A stretch of DNA of 64,000 nucleotides. Source: Thermoproteota archaeon. Its GTDB lineage: Archaea; Thermoproteota; Methanomethylicia; Methanomethylicales; Methanomethylicaceae. The notes beneath the pieces are model-generated. The model saw nothing but the letters and a program-made list of their open reading frames with translations. It did no database searches and had not been told where the DNA came from. A program made the translations under genes and the position numbers. The stretch lies in the NCBI GenBank assembly GCA_029887795.1, contig JARXPE010000001.1, forward strand, positions 65,386-129,385. Reading direction: 5' to 3'. Of the stretch, positions 52,770 through 60,148 are shown in pieces (position 1 is the first letter of the stretch; each line of letters begins with the position of its first letter).

Positions 52770-53156
52770 TTACTGTATTTTGAAAGCAATTCTAACGTCC
52801 TTACTGAGAAGCATCAATATCAGTATGAAATCAATGATAATCATCGGCGCCCTTCCAAAGATGGATGATTCCGAGATGCCTGTAAAAGCTAATACAAGTA
52901 TTCCAGTCACCACACCAAAAATCGAGAGGATCAGTGACAGAAACCACGCCCACTTTTTGATTCTCCAAATCCCGTAAGCTATAGTGAAGCTAAGAAAACT
53001 TAAAAGCATCAACGTGGGTGAAAACGTAACGCTCAAAAGAGCCAAAAAATTCACCAGATAAACCAATCCTGAAAAACCCTCTATTCCAGCTATTATCTTT
53101 ATCTCGGATGGCACACTTGACCTCTTGGATTTGGGATCATTGTTAGGCACTGTCAT
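52770..53156 (-). CDS. Four-helix membrane protein, unknown
   Basis: 128 residues with an N-terminal polar region of about 15 residues and four hydrophobic helices. The segment IAYGIWRIKKWAWFLSLIL is common to many archaeal membrane proteins of unknown function. No operon partner. Confidence 0.75.
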   Translation of the reverse strand: MTVPNNDPKSKRSSVPSEIKIIAGIEGFSGLVYLVNFLALLSVTFSPTLMLLSFLSFTIAYGIWRIKKWAWFLSLILSIFGVVTGILVLAFTGISESSIFGRAPMIIIDFILILMLLSKDVRIAFKIQ

Positions 53157-53317
53157 AAAGAGTCACTAAAGTAACCATACATTAGGAATATTTATTCTTG
53201 CTTTTACCTTTACCCAGGTTTTATGTCCACTAATTCATAATGGGAACTTTCGCCAATAATCACGAGACTTTTCAAAAACATGAAAATTAAAATTAGTCGT
53301 AAAAATAAAAAAAAGGT

Positions 53318-54886
53318 TTATTGGGCTGTAGGTTGTGCTGTAGCCGCCTGAGGTGCGGCGACTTTGTGAATGTCGTAGTACAGCGGACCGCGTTCCTTCT
53401 TGGTTACCAATGACACCACTATTATAGTAATGAAGCCCAGTACAAATCCCCATGCTCCTGCGTCAAGATAGAAGGTCTTTAAGAATTTCACCGTTCCCCA
53501 AGGAATTCTGTAAAGGAAAGTCAGACCAGCAGAGACCACTAGTCCCACAAAGACACCAGCAGTCCCGCCCCACTTTGTTATTCCCTTCCAAGTTGTAGCC
53601 AATAACAGGGCAGGGGCCAGCGTTGCGGCGAACTGAGCCCATCCGATGGCAGCAAGCCACGTAATGAGCTCTGCAGGAAACATTGTTTCAATGACCATCA
53701 GTATTCCCACAAAAAGCATTGCTATCCTGAGATTCCTAAGAAGCTGCTTGTCGGTCCAGTTGGGTCTGAAGCACTTGTTAATGATGTCTCTGGCAATGGC
53801 AGCACCACCCATCATAACGAATCCGTCAATGGTGCTCCAAGCGGCAGCAATGACACCTGCGATGAGAAGGCCTCCCACAACTGGCGCTTCTGCTCCTAGT
53901 TTGTAAACGGTGAGCCAAGCTATCACATAGTCTGCAGATTTATAGACTGCAATAATGTTCGGAGCTTGGCCGGTAACGGTCAGATACTTTGTGACCTCGC
54001 CTAAGTAGCAGTAAGCAGGGCATGTTATACCAAAGACTATACCGCCCATAAGACCCCAGAGCCAAAGAGTGCTTGGTTTCTTTATGCCGTATAGCTTCTG
54101 GACTATAGCAGGTTGCCCAGCAAGTCCAAAGGATGAGAGGAAGAGTGCCCAGCTAATCCATAGGTACCATGCAGCACCAGCCGCTGCCAAGTCCTGGTTC
54201 AGCCAATTCGCTCCGCCAGTTGATTGAGCGATCGTCGCAAGCATGTTAGTATAACCACCAGTCCAAGAATAGCCAATTCCAACTGCGATCAGGGATGCAA
54301 TTATCATCATCGAAACGTTTAGTGCGTTAATTATGGCGCCAGCTATGAAGCCACCAAGAATGATGTATACCACCGAAATTGCAATACCCAGAGCCGCCCC
54401 AGTGACGTAATCTACGCCCAAAATTGTGCTGAGCAAAATTCCTATGGCCTTGAACTGAGCCGTTGCGTAGAAGACGCATGCGATAACTATTCCGATTGCG
54501 GCAAAAATTCTGATAAGTTTTCCGCCATAAACTTCTCCCAAAAAATCAGGCATTGTCATAAGGTTGTATTTTTTGGCGGCAATTCGCATCCAACGACCCA
54601 AGAACAAGACCGTTATCGGGAATCCTGCCATCATAGGCAGGCAGAGAGCCCAGTGCTGGAAAGGTCCAGAAGCGTAAATTGCACCGGGTAATCCAAAGAA
54701 CGCCCATGCTGAAACTGCGGCACCTGCGCTCCACATTCCGAGCATCCATACCGGTATGGCTCTGCCTCCGACCATGAAGTCGCCGGAGCTCTTGATGCGC
54801 TTCCTTGCCCACACGCCGACGCCCAAAATCAGGAGAATCCATATTACTACAATTGCAGCCTCAATTAAAATTCCAGTTTCTGCCAT
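53318..54886 (-). CDS. Sodium:solute symporter (SSS family)
   Basis: 522 residues from ATG 54886, preceded by GAGGTGG that overlaps the stop of the small upstream gene. About 13 membrane helices; SGDFMVGGRAIPVWMLGMW and the Na+ site AAWSTIDGFVMMGGAAIARD are typical. It belongs to a different subgroup from the symporter at 42.1 kb. The C-terminus ends in a soluble Ala/Gln-rich tail. Substrate could be a carboxylate or amino acid. Organised as small subunit - symporter. Confidence 0.92.
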   Translation of the reverse strand: MAETGILIEAAIVVIWILLILGVGVWARKRIKSSGDFMVGGRAIPVWMLGMWSAGAAVSAWAFFGLPGAIYASGPFQHWALCLPMMAGFPITVLFLGRWMRIAAKKYNLMTMPDFLGEVYGGKLIRIFAAIGIVIACVFYATAQFKAIGILLSTILGVDYVTGAALGIAISVVYIILGGFIAGAIINALNVSMMIIASLIAVGIGYSWTGGYTNMLATIAQSTGGANWLNQDLAAAGAAWYLWISWALFLSSFGLAGQPAIVQKLYGIKKPSTLWLWGLMGGIVFGITCPAYCYLGEVTKYLTVTGQAPNIIAVYKSADYVIAWLTVYKLGAEAPVVGGLLIAGVIAAAWSTIDGFVMMGGAAIARDIINKCFRPNWTDKQLLRNLRIAMLFVGILMVIETMFPAELITWLAAIGWAQFAATLAPALLLATTWKGITKWGGTAGVFVGLVVSAGLTFLYRIPWGTVKFLKTFYLDAGAWGFVLGFITIIVVSLVTKKERGPLYYDIHKVAAPQAATAQPTAQ

Positions 54887-54896
54887 TTTAACCACC

Positions 54897-55130
54897 TCAC
54901 AGTTCCTGTACTAGCTCTGGATGTTTGTGCGCCCAAGAACGCCACCACAGCATTGTAACGATGGGTATAACGAACCAACATAGCCATTCCATGACATATA
55001 TTAAGAGCAATGTGCTAGTCCAAGGATCTCCAGGAAGACCGTACCCAGGTAAGCCCCAGCCAGAAATGCCGCGAAGCCAGTCAATCAAGATCAATATCGC
55101 ATATTCGCCCACGAATAATAGATCTAACAA
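54897..55130 (-). CDS. Small membrane subunit preceding SSS symporter
   Basis: 77 residues from TTG 55130 with GGTGAG at seven bases. Two hydrophobic segments (YAILILIDWLRG and STLLLIYVMEWLCWFVIPIV) separated by a Gly/Pro-rich loop. Like the short partner gene at 41.9 kb it lies directly before an SSS symporter and is translationally coupled to it. Confidence 0.75.
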   Translation of the reverse strand: MLDLLFVGEYAILILIDWLRGISGWGLPGYGLPGDPWTSTLLLIYVMEWLCWFVIPIVTMLWWRSWAHKHPELVQEL

Positions 55131-55173
55131 GGTTTTCTCACCATTCTGAGTTTGATATGTGTTAACATTTTTG

Positions 55174-55186
55174 GTGTTTATATAAG
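55174..55186 (-). promoter_or_regulatory. TATA box of the small subunit - SSS operon
   Basis: On the minus strand CTTATATAAAC lies about 50 bp before the TTG start at 55130, about 25 bp before a likely transcription start. Confidence 0.45.
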
Positions 55187-55391
55187 TTACTGGGTGGCTA
55201 CAAAAAACTTTATTAATTTAATGCTATAGAATAAGACTATGCCAATACCTCAAACAATTTTATTTATGAATACTTAATTTATTATAAAAAACAATAAATA
55301 TATATTAAAATAATTTTCACTTAAAATATTAGGTCTGACCAACACCTAAAAATGTATATACTTCAGCTTGGAAGTAATACACGGGTTTAAA

Positions 55392-56093
55392 ATGGCAGAA
55401 TCTGATAAAAGCGTCTTACCCCCAACCAAGTACCTTATAGCACTATTTGTAATCCAGCTCGCTTTAATTGGGGGAGGGGGGGCAGTTGCTTTCTCGGGCA
55501 TTGGTAAAACATTCATGGAAAACCTATATCAGTATAGCAAAATTGAAATGGGGAGGGAAGGGTCACTTCAGTACATTTACTCAACAAGTGAGGCAGGATA
55601 CATATCCGTAGATTTGGGTGTTGACATGAAAACGAAGTACAACGAGACGCATATGGTTGTTTATTGGTACATAAATATTAAGCTTAAACCAAGAGCGACA
55701 ATTATAGACCTTGTGAAGAACTACGATAAGGCAGAGAAGGTTGAATTAAGAGTATACCCTGCAGACAACCCTTCTAAATGGATAGTGATTGAAGATTATA
55801 ATGTAAGTAATTATCCGCTTGATGTGGAATATGGGGAAGTCGGTGGATTAAGGTATATAGTAGGAATTAATGGAATTAAGGCAGATCCTGGAAGTCTTGA
55901 GCAATGGATGATCTATATTTGGGACCAGAACCTTCAGTATTTCCAGTATGTAGCAGCACCACCCGACAAGTTTGAAGTCTACAACCTTGACAGTTATGTC
56001 TTTTTATTTGACAAATTCGGTGCATTCCCACCAGACTGCTGTAGCGGAGCTTTAAAGTGGGAATATTCAGAATATCCAGGTCCAGGAAAGTGA
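55392..56093 (+). CDS. Single-pass membrane protein, unknown
   Basis: 233 residues from ATG 55392 (TTG 55368 possible). One helix (LIALFVIQLALIGGGGAVAF, about 13-32) anchors an external domain with aromatic residues in the pattern MVVYWYINIKL and a CC pair near the end (PPDCCSGALKWE). No family recognised. It faces the SSS small subunit gene across a 261 bp AT-rich spacer. Confidence 0.7.
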   Translation: MAESDKSVLPPTKYLIALFVIQLALIGGGGAVAFSGIGKTFMENLYQYSKIEMGREGSLQYIYSTSEAGYISVDLGVDMKTKYNETHMVVYWYINIKLKPRATIIDLVKNYDKAEKVELRVYPADNPSKWIVIEDYNVSNYPLDVEYGEVGGLRYIVGINGIKADPGSLEQWMIYIWDQNLQYFQYVAAPPDKFEVYNLDSYVFLFDKFGAFPPDCCSGALKWEYSEYPGPGK

Positions 56094-56125
56094 AAAAACT
56101 GGGGGCGCATATAATCATACAAATG

Positions 56126-56605
56126 TTACTCTTCGCACCGACACTTGAATGATTTTATTATTACTAGAGCCTTCTCGCCAAGGTCTGGACTCTTTTCTGG
56201 CGGTCGGTATTGTAAAAGTATGAAACGATTGGAGTTCTTGCAGAATACACCTAGGCCTATGATATAATCAGAGATTTCTTTCCTTGGAAATTTTCTAACG
56301 GCCCTATATGACAGCTTATGAAAATAATAATCATGATCTGCATCACCATTCCATGAATAAGTCTCAAGTTTTGGATCTACAATATCAGGATCCTCCTTTA
56401 TGCGCTCGATGTTTTCTCGAAAGAACTCTTCAGGAGAACGGTATTTTTGTAATACCTTAGTTAGATCGTTCCAGTCCATTTTTATCATGTTGCCAAAATT
56501 ATCATGTATCTCCACAGTCCCTTCATAAAAAACAGAGTCTTTCCATAGAATAATTTTATATTCCCTTGGAACATCTACTTGTAGCCCATAAATCTGGAAT
56601 ATCAT
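56126..56605 (-). CDS. Small protein, paralogue of the gene at 57105
   Basis: 159 residues from ATG 56605; an earlier in-frame ATG at 56653 would overlap the stress-protein gene. It shares the pattern VPREYKIILWKDS, the motif FCKNSNRFILLQYR and an ending IKSFKCRCEE with the gene 57105-57596. No signal peptide is certain. Unknown family with conserved cysteines; it may be a metal or redox protein. Confidence 0.65.
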   Translation of the reverse strand: MIFQIYGLQVDVPREYKIILWKDSVFYEGTVEIHDNFGNMIKMDWNDLTKVLQKYRSPEEFFRENIERIKEDPDIVDPKLETYSWNGDADHDYYFHKLSYRAVRKFPRKEISDYIIGLGVFCKNSNRFILLQYRPPEKSPDLGEKALVIIKSFKCRCEE

Positions 56606-56628
56606 AAAAATTACCAAAAAAAGAGGGG

Positions 56629-57066
56629 TTAGCGTACAACGTGTACGCTGCAATGTGCATTTTTGACTACATACTCAGCAACGCTACCAAGAAGAGCGCG
56701 TTTTACGCCTGTCAGTCCTCGAGAACCTATAACTGTCAGAGCACAACCCTGCTTCTCTGCCTCCGCAACAAATCCAGCGCCAGGATTGTCCCAAGTCGGA
56801 ACAATTTTCGATTCCACCAACTTAACGCCCGCTTTCTTGGCTTCTTCCTCGTATTTCTTTAAGAGAGGTTCCATTTTTTCAACTACTTCTTTTGGTACAG
56901 TCGGCGGGTAGGGCGGAATGTCTCCCAATAGTGCAATTGCTGGAGGGGAATATATAGTCACGATAAGTAGGCGGGCATCGTACCTCTTTGCCATGTCCAC
57001 TGCGACTTCGAAGGCCTTCTCAGCAGGTTTAGAGCCGTCTACACCAACCATTATTGTTCTATACAT
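56629..57066 (-). CDS. Universal stress protein (UspA family)
   Basis: 145 residues with a complete Usp fold. The ATP-binding loop is VIGSRGLTGVKRALLGSVA, intact, unlike that of the Usp at 33.3 kb. It lies between two copies of an unknown Cys-motif family on the same strand, suggesting one operon. Confidence 0.9.
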   Translation of the reverse strand: MYRTIMVGVDGSKPAEKAFEVAVDMAKRYDARLLIVTIYSPPAIALLGDIPPYPPTVPKEVVEKMEPLLKKYEEEAKKAGVKLVESKIVPTWDNPGAGFVAEAEKQGCALTVIGSRGLTGVKRALLGSVAEYVVKNAHCSVHVVR

Positions 57067-57104
57067 AATTCATCCCTTACCATTAATTTGACATATCTAA
57101 CTTT

Positions 57105-57596
57105 TTAAGGTTTGGTGTTTTTTGTACAGTAACAATCGAAACTCTTAATAACATCTCTTATAATCGGCTCATCTGGATTTTCTTTCTTTGGGTCAAATCG
57201 GGAATAAACGATTATGAACCTATTTGAGTGAAGGCAGTAAAGGCATTTGCTAACGATCCTCATCGAAACGGTCTTGCTGAAAGGTTGCTTGTAGACATAA
57301 GTAAATTCGTGAGGAATTGATTCGTGCTCCTCAGTTTTTATGGGAGCCTCTTTAGTGAAGTCAATTGATTTTACGTTCTTGTTCTTCTTCATCTCTTCAA
57401 TATAGTTGTTTAGAAAGTCCTCTACTGTGGGGCTCTTCGTCCTGTGCTTCTCAAGATTTTCCCATATTATATCTAGTGTAGATCCTTTAGGAGTGGAGAA
57501 ACTTATTATCCCAGCGCCATACTGTGACTTTCGGTCAATGGAGAGCTTCCAGTCATTCGGGACTTGCATCTCAAAGTCGTATAGGGCAAATCTCAA
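57105..57596 (-). CDS. Small protein with SNRFI motif, paralogue of the gene at 56126
   Basis: 163 residues from TTG 57596, six bases after GGTGA; ATG 57611 is the alternative. It shares the order of elements with 56126-56605: a VP-lead strand (QVPNDWKLSIDRKSQYG), YCLHSNRFIIVYSR and the ending IKSFDCYC. Function unknown. First gene of a reverse cluster with a universal stress protein. Confidence 0.7.
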   Translation of the reverse strand: MRFALYDFEMQVPNDWKLSIDRKSQYGAGIISFSTPKGSTLDIIWENLEKHRTKSPTVEDFLNNYIEEMKKNKNVKSIDFTKEAPIKTEEHESIPHEFTYVYKQPFSKTVSMRIVSKCLYCLHSNRFIIVYSRFDPKKENPDEPIIRDVIKSFDCYCTKNTKP

Positions 57597-57668
57597 AAAA
57601 TTCACCAACATTCAATAGGTCCAAGAATTTATATTTCTTGCGCAATAATTTTCAGGGAGGTAACATGT

Positions 57669-58151
57669 ATGGAAATCAAAGTAGTTAAACTTAAGATGCC
57701 GAAAGATTCTAATGTGATAGTCGGACAGACTCATTTCATAAAAAGCGTCGAAGACATTTATGAGGCGATAACAACAACAGTACCAAGGGCAAGGTTTGGA
57801 GTCGCCTTCTGTGAGGCGTCAGGTGCCTGTTTAATCAGATATGATGGAAATGATGATGAGCTCAAAGAAGCAGCAGTGACTGCTTGCAAAGAAATAGGTG
57901 CAGGTCATGTATTTGTTGTCTTCCTGAGGGAGGCTTACCCAATTAATGTTCTCAACGCGCTGAAAAATGTACAGGAGGTCTGTAGCATCTTCTGTGCAAC
58001 AGCAAATCCTGTGGAACTCGTAATTGCGGAGACCGAACAGGGAAGGGGAGTACTCGGCGTAATTGACGGTAGTTCGCCCAAAGGAGTTGAAGGCGATTCG
58101 GATAAGGAAGAGCGCCTAAGATTCTTGAGAAAAATAGGATACAAAAGATAA
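57669..58151 (+). CDS. Adenosine-specific kinase / adenosine-binding protein (DUF355)
   Basis: 160 residues matching the archaeal family originally known from Pyrobaculum: VIVGQTHFIKSVEDIYEAI, FGVAFCEASGACLIRYDGN, TANPVELVIAETEQGRGVLGVIDG and the ending RFLRKIGY. Members bind adenosine. ATG 57669 has GGGAGG upstream. Divergent from the SNRFI-motif gene. Confidence 0.9.
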   Translation: MEIKVVKLKMPKDSNVIVGQTHFIKSVEDIYEAITTTVPRARFGVAFCEASGACLIRYDGNDDELKEAAVTACKEIGAGHVFVVFLREAYPINVLNALKNVQEVCSIFCATANPVELVIAETEQGRGVLGVIDGSSPKGVEGDSDKEERLRFLRKIGYKR

Positions 58152-58248
58152 ATTCTTAACATAAATAATAGAATAAATATTAAATAAACATTTTAATAAC
58201 CAAAAAGATCATTTTATTTTTAATCTCTCGTTTAAAGTGGATAAGTGG

Positions 58249-58461
58249 TTATTTCTTCTTTTCTAATTCGCATTTTACTTCGTAATTGACAATAACTAAG
58301 CCGATGGCAGTTAAAATCAAGCCTACTATCAACAACAATTCCAAGTTGGATTTTCCTAAATATTCATCGAGCATTGTCCAAACACTTCTGAAGACCAATA
58401 TTGAGGCGCTTAAAAGCAGAATTTCCCAAAAATAATGACAGCGAGGCGCATGAAAACTAAT
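58249..58461 (-). CDS. Small two-helix membrane protein with no standard start codon
   Basis: About 70 residues. The frame is open from 58470 to TAA 58249 and reads VISFHAPRCHYFWEILLLSA, then LVFRSVWTMLDEYLGK, a second helix LELLLIVGLILTAIGLVIV and a polar Lys-rich end. No ATG or GTG lies upstream in frame; ATT 58461 or an internal TTG is needed. Protein-like throughout. Function unknown. Confidence 0.5.
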   Translation of the reverse strand: MSFHAPRCHYFWEILLLSASILVFRSVWTMLDEYLGKSNLELLLIVGLILTAIGLVIVNYEVKCELEKKK

Positions 58462-58669
58462 TACTTTTTTCCCTTTTTAAAGGATGTTATGCCTAACTAA
58501 TGCCGAGAATTTGTTGTGTTGTAAAGGATTGATTATAAGGAAAGAAAAGAGGTCTTTGAATCAAGAATGTCGAGATAAGATTTATTTATAGGGATGTTCA
58601 ATACTTAACTGGACTTTTGACTGTGGTGAAAATGCGAGCAAGAACTACCAAAAAATCGAGGTTTTAGAC

Positions 58670-59035
58670 TTGAAAGGTAGGCGAAATTGTGAGGCGACTT
58701 GTCCCCATTTTAGGTGTGGACAAAGAGCATTGCAAATAAGGTCAAGGTATCCACAGCAATACGGCGGCCAGAGAGGAAATCCATGGGATAGGAGGGTGCA
58801 GTCAGATACCCCTCCATACTGTAACTGGGTCGGAGATTATTGCGTGGCAGCAAAATGCAATTATGCATTCTGTGAGAGAAGGGCATTATTGCCAGACGGT
58901 TCTTGCGGTCTTGAGGACAGAGAGTTTCAGAGACAGCCCAGAAGCATAGAGGAAGAGGCAAGGCGCGAAGAGATGGCTTTGAAGACTGCACAGATGAAGC
59001 TGCTTAAAAAAACAGGGAAGTTCTTCGTGGAGTAA
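58670..59035 (+). CDS. Cysteine-rich basic protein, unknown
   Basis: 121 residues from TTG 58670, with GAGGT seven bases upstream. Nine cysteines, in the segments CEATCPHFRCGQ and YCNWVGDYCVAAKCNYAFC, and a helical C-terminus (SIEEEARREEMALKTAQMKL). The first part may bind zinc or an iron-sulfur cluster; there is no transmembrane segment. No family recognised. Confidence 0.7.
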   Translation: MKGRRNCEATCPHFRCGQRALQIRSRYPQQYGGQRGNPWDRRVQSDTPPYCNWVGDYCVAAKCNYAFCERRALLPDGSCGLEDREFQRQPRSIEEEARREEMALKTAQMKLLKKTGKFFVE

Positions 59036-59064
59036 CACCCCTACTTTTCTTTTTTACTTCGCTT

Positions 59065-59817
59065 CTAATTTGTATGACTTGAATTTTGGCTGCAGACCGG
59101 ACAGTTTAGATTTCTTTTTATGGTGATCTCTTGGAAACTCATATCCGCACCATCGTAGACCAGGAGTCGTCCCACCGCAGGGGTTCCTATTCCAGTAATC
59201 AGTTTTATCGCCTCAGTGGCTTCAAGACATCCCATCACGCCCGGAGTTGTCCCTAGGACGGGGAACTGTTCTGGCTTTGGAGGTTCGCCGGGGTACATGC
59301 ATTTTAAACATGGACCTTTATGGGGAATTATCGTCATGAGGTACCCCTCCATCCCGTAGACTGCGGCATAGATGTATGGTACTTTGTTTTTTACAGCAAA
59401 TTCGTTGATGATCATGCGCGTCTGGAGGTTGTCCTGCCCGTCCACGATTATGTCGATTCCCTCCATCAGATCCTCGATGTTTTCTCCTGTAATTTTTTCA
59501 TTTATAGCATCAATACGCACGTTCGGGTTAAGGAGCGAGAGTTTCATTGCGGCGGATTCGACCTTCGGTCGATCTATGTCGTTGCTCCAATGTAAGATCT
59601 GCCTGTTAAGGTTTGAGAGTTCGACAACATCGCAGTCTATGAGACGCAGATACCCTACACCCGCGGCTGCAAGATAAAATGATGCAGGACTCCCAAGACC
59701 GCCTATCCCAGCGACCGCAACCTTGGCAGAAAATAATTTTTTCTGACCCTCCAATCCAAACCCACGAAGCATCATCTGACGGCTGTACCTGACGAGTTCA
59801 CGATCCCCTAGTTCCAT
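59065..59817 (-). CDS. E1-like ThiF/MoeB-family adenylyltransferase
   Basis: 250 residues. The nucleotide-binding AVAGIGGLGSPASFYLAAAG, the Arg finger SNLNRQILH and the zinc-binding CLKC ... CPVC are typical of MoeB/ThiF/HesA. It activates the C-terminus of a ubiquitin-like sulfur carrier (MoaD, ThiS or SAMP). Usual length. It faces tRNA-Cys divergently. The JAMM peptidase at 43.5 kb could be its counterpart. Confidence 0.92.
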   Translation of the reverse strand: MELGDRELVRYSRQMMLRGFGLEGQKKLFSAKVAVAGIGGLGSPASFYLAAAGVGYLRLIDCDVVELSNLNRQILHWSNDIDRPKVESAAMKLSLLNPNVRIDAINEKITGENIEDLMEGIDIIVDGQDNLQTRMIINEFAVKNKVPYIYAAVYGMEGYLMTIIPHKGPCLKCMYPGEPPKPEQFPVLGTTPGVMGCLEATEAIKLITGIGTPAVGRLLVYDGADMSFQEITIKRNLNCPVCSQNSSHTN

Positions 59818-59849
59818 TTAACTCGCCATATCTTCTGAGACGGGTAAAG

Positions 59850-59862
59850 AAATAAATATTTA
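59850..59862 (+). promoter_or_regulatory. TATA box of tRNA-Cys
   Basis: AAATAAATATTTA lies about 23-35 bp before the first base of mature tRNA-Cys, so transcription probably begins at or just before it. The downstream ORF and SepCysS may share this promoter. Confidence 0.5.
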
Positions 59863-59884
59863 CACTCCCAGAATTTGAGGGTAA

Positions 59885-59960
59885 GCCAGGGTGGCCGAGC
59901 GGTTTAGGCGGCGGGCTGCAGACCCGCTACACTGGGGTTCGAATCCTCACCCTGGCTCCA
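59885..59960 (+). tRNA. tRNA-Cys (anticodon GCA)
   Basis: 76 bases including CCA. Acceptor GCCAGGG/CCCTGGC pairs fully; discriminator is U73, as in tRNA-Cys. Anticodon stem GCGGG/CCCGC encloses CTGCAGA, giving GCA. T-arm TGGGG TTCGAAT CCTCA. It lies 11 bp before the small ORF and SepCysS, the enzyme that makes Cys on this tRNA. Confidence 0.95.
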
Positions 59961-59971
59961 TCGGTGATTAT

Positions 59972-60148
59972 ATGGGAATGAGTTCTGAACTGAAGGAGAC
60001 TATTGGAGAACTGATCAAAATTTTGAATGTGCTAAGAAAAACCTCTCCAAACCATCAAATGGGTGATGGTCAAAAAGAAGAGGTCATCAGGGCGTTGGAC
60101 AGTGCAAGGAGACGACTGGAAAAATTGAGAGAAGGGATAACCACATGA
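59972..60148 (+). CDS. Small helical protein coupled to SepCysS
   Basis: 58 residues from ATG 59972 (ATG 59978 also possible), four bases after GGTGA. The protein is two helices: ELKETIGELIKILNVLRKTS and KEEVIRALDSARRRLEKLRE. The stop overlaps the SepCysS start by four bases (ATGA). Position and shape suggest a partner of SepCysS, perhaps equivalent to the helix of SepCysE or to the N-terminal extension seen on some SepCysS proteins; not proven. Confidence 0.7.
   Translation: MGMSSELKETIGELIKILNVLRKTSPNHQMGDGQKEEVIRALDSARRRLEKLREGITT

Noticed and set aside
55131-55391. Long AT-rich spacer examined for repeats or small RNA
   Set aside because: It holds two promoters facing outward; simple A/T runs only, no repeated unit.
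59891-60148. Longer protein reading through the tRNA-Cys gene into the small ORF
   Set aside because: The first 27 codons lie in the tRNA; the true start is ATG 59972 after GGTGA.
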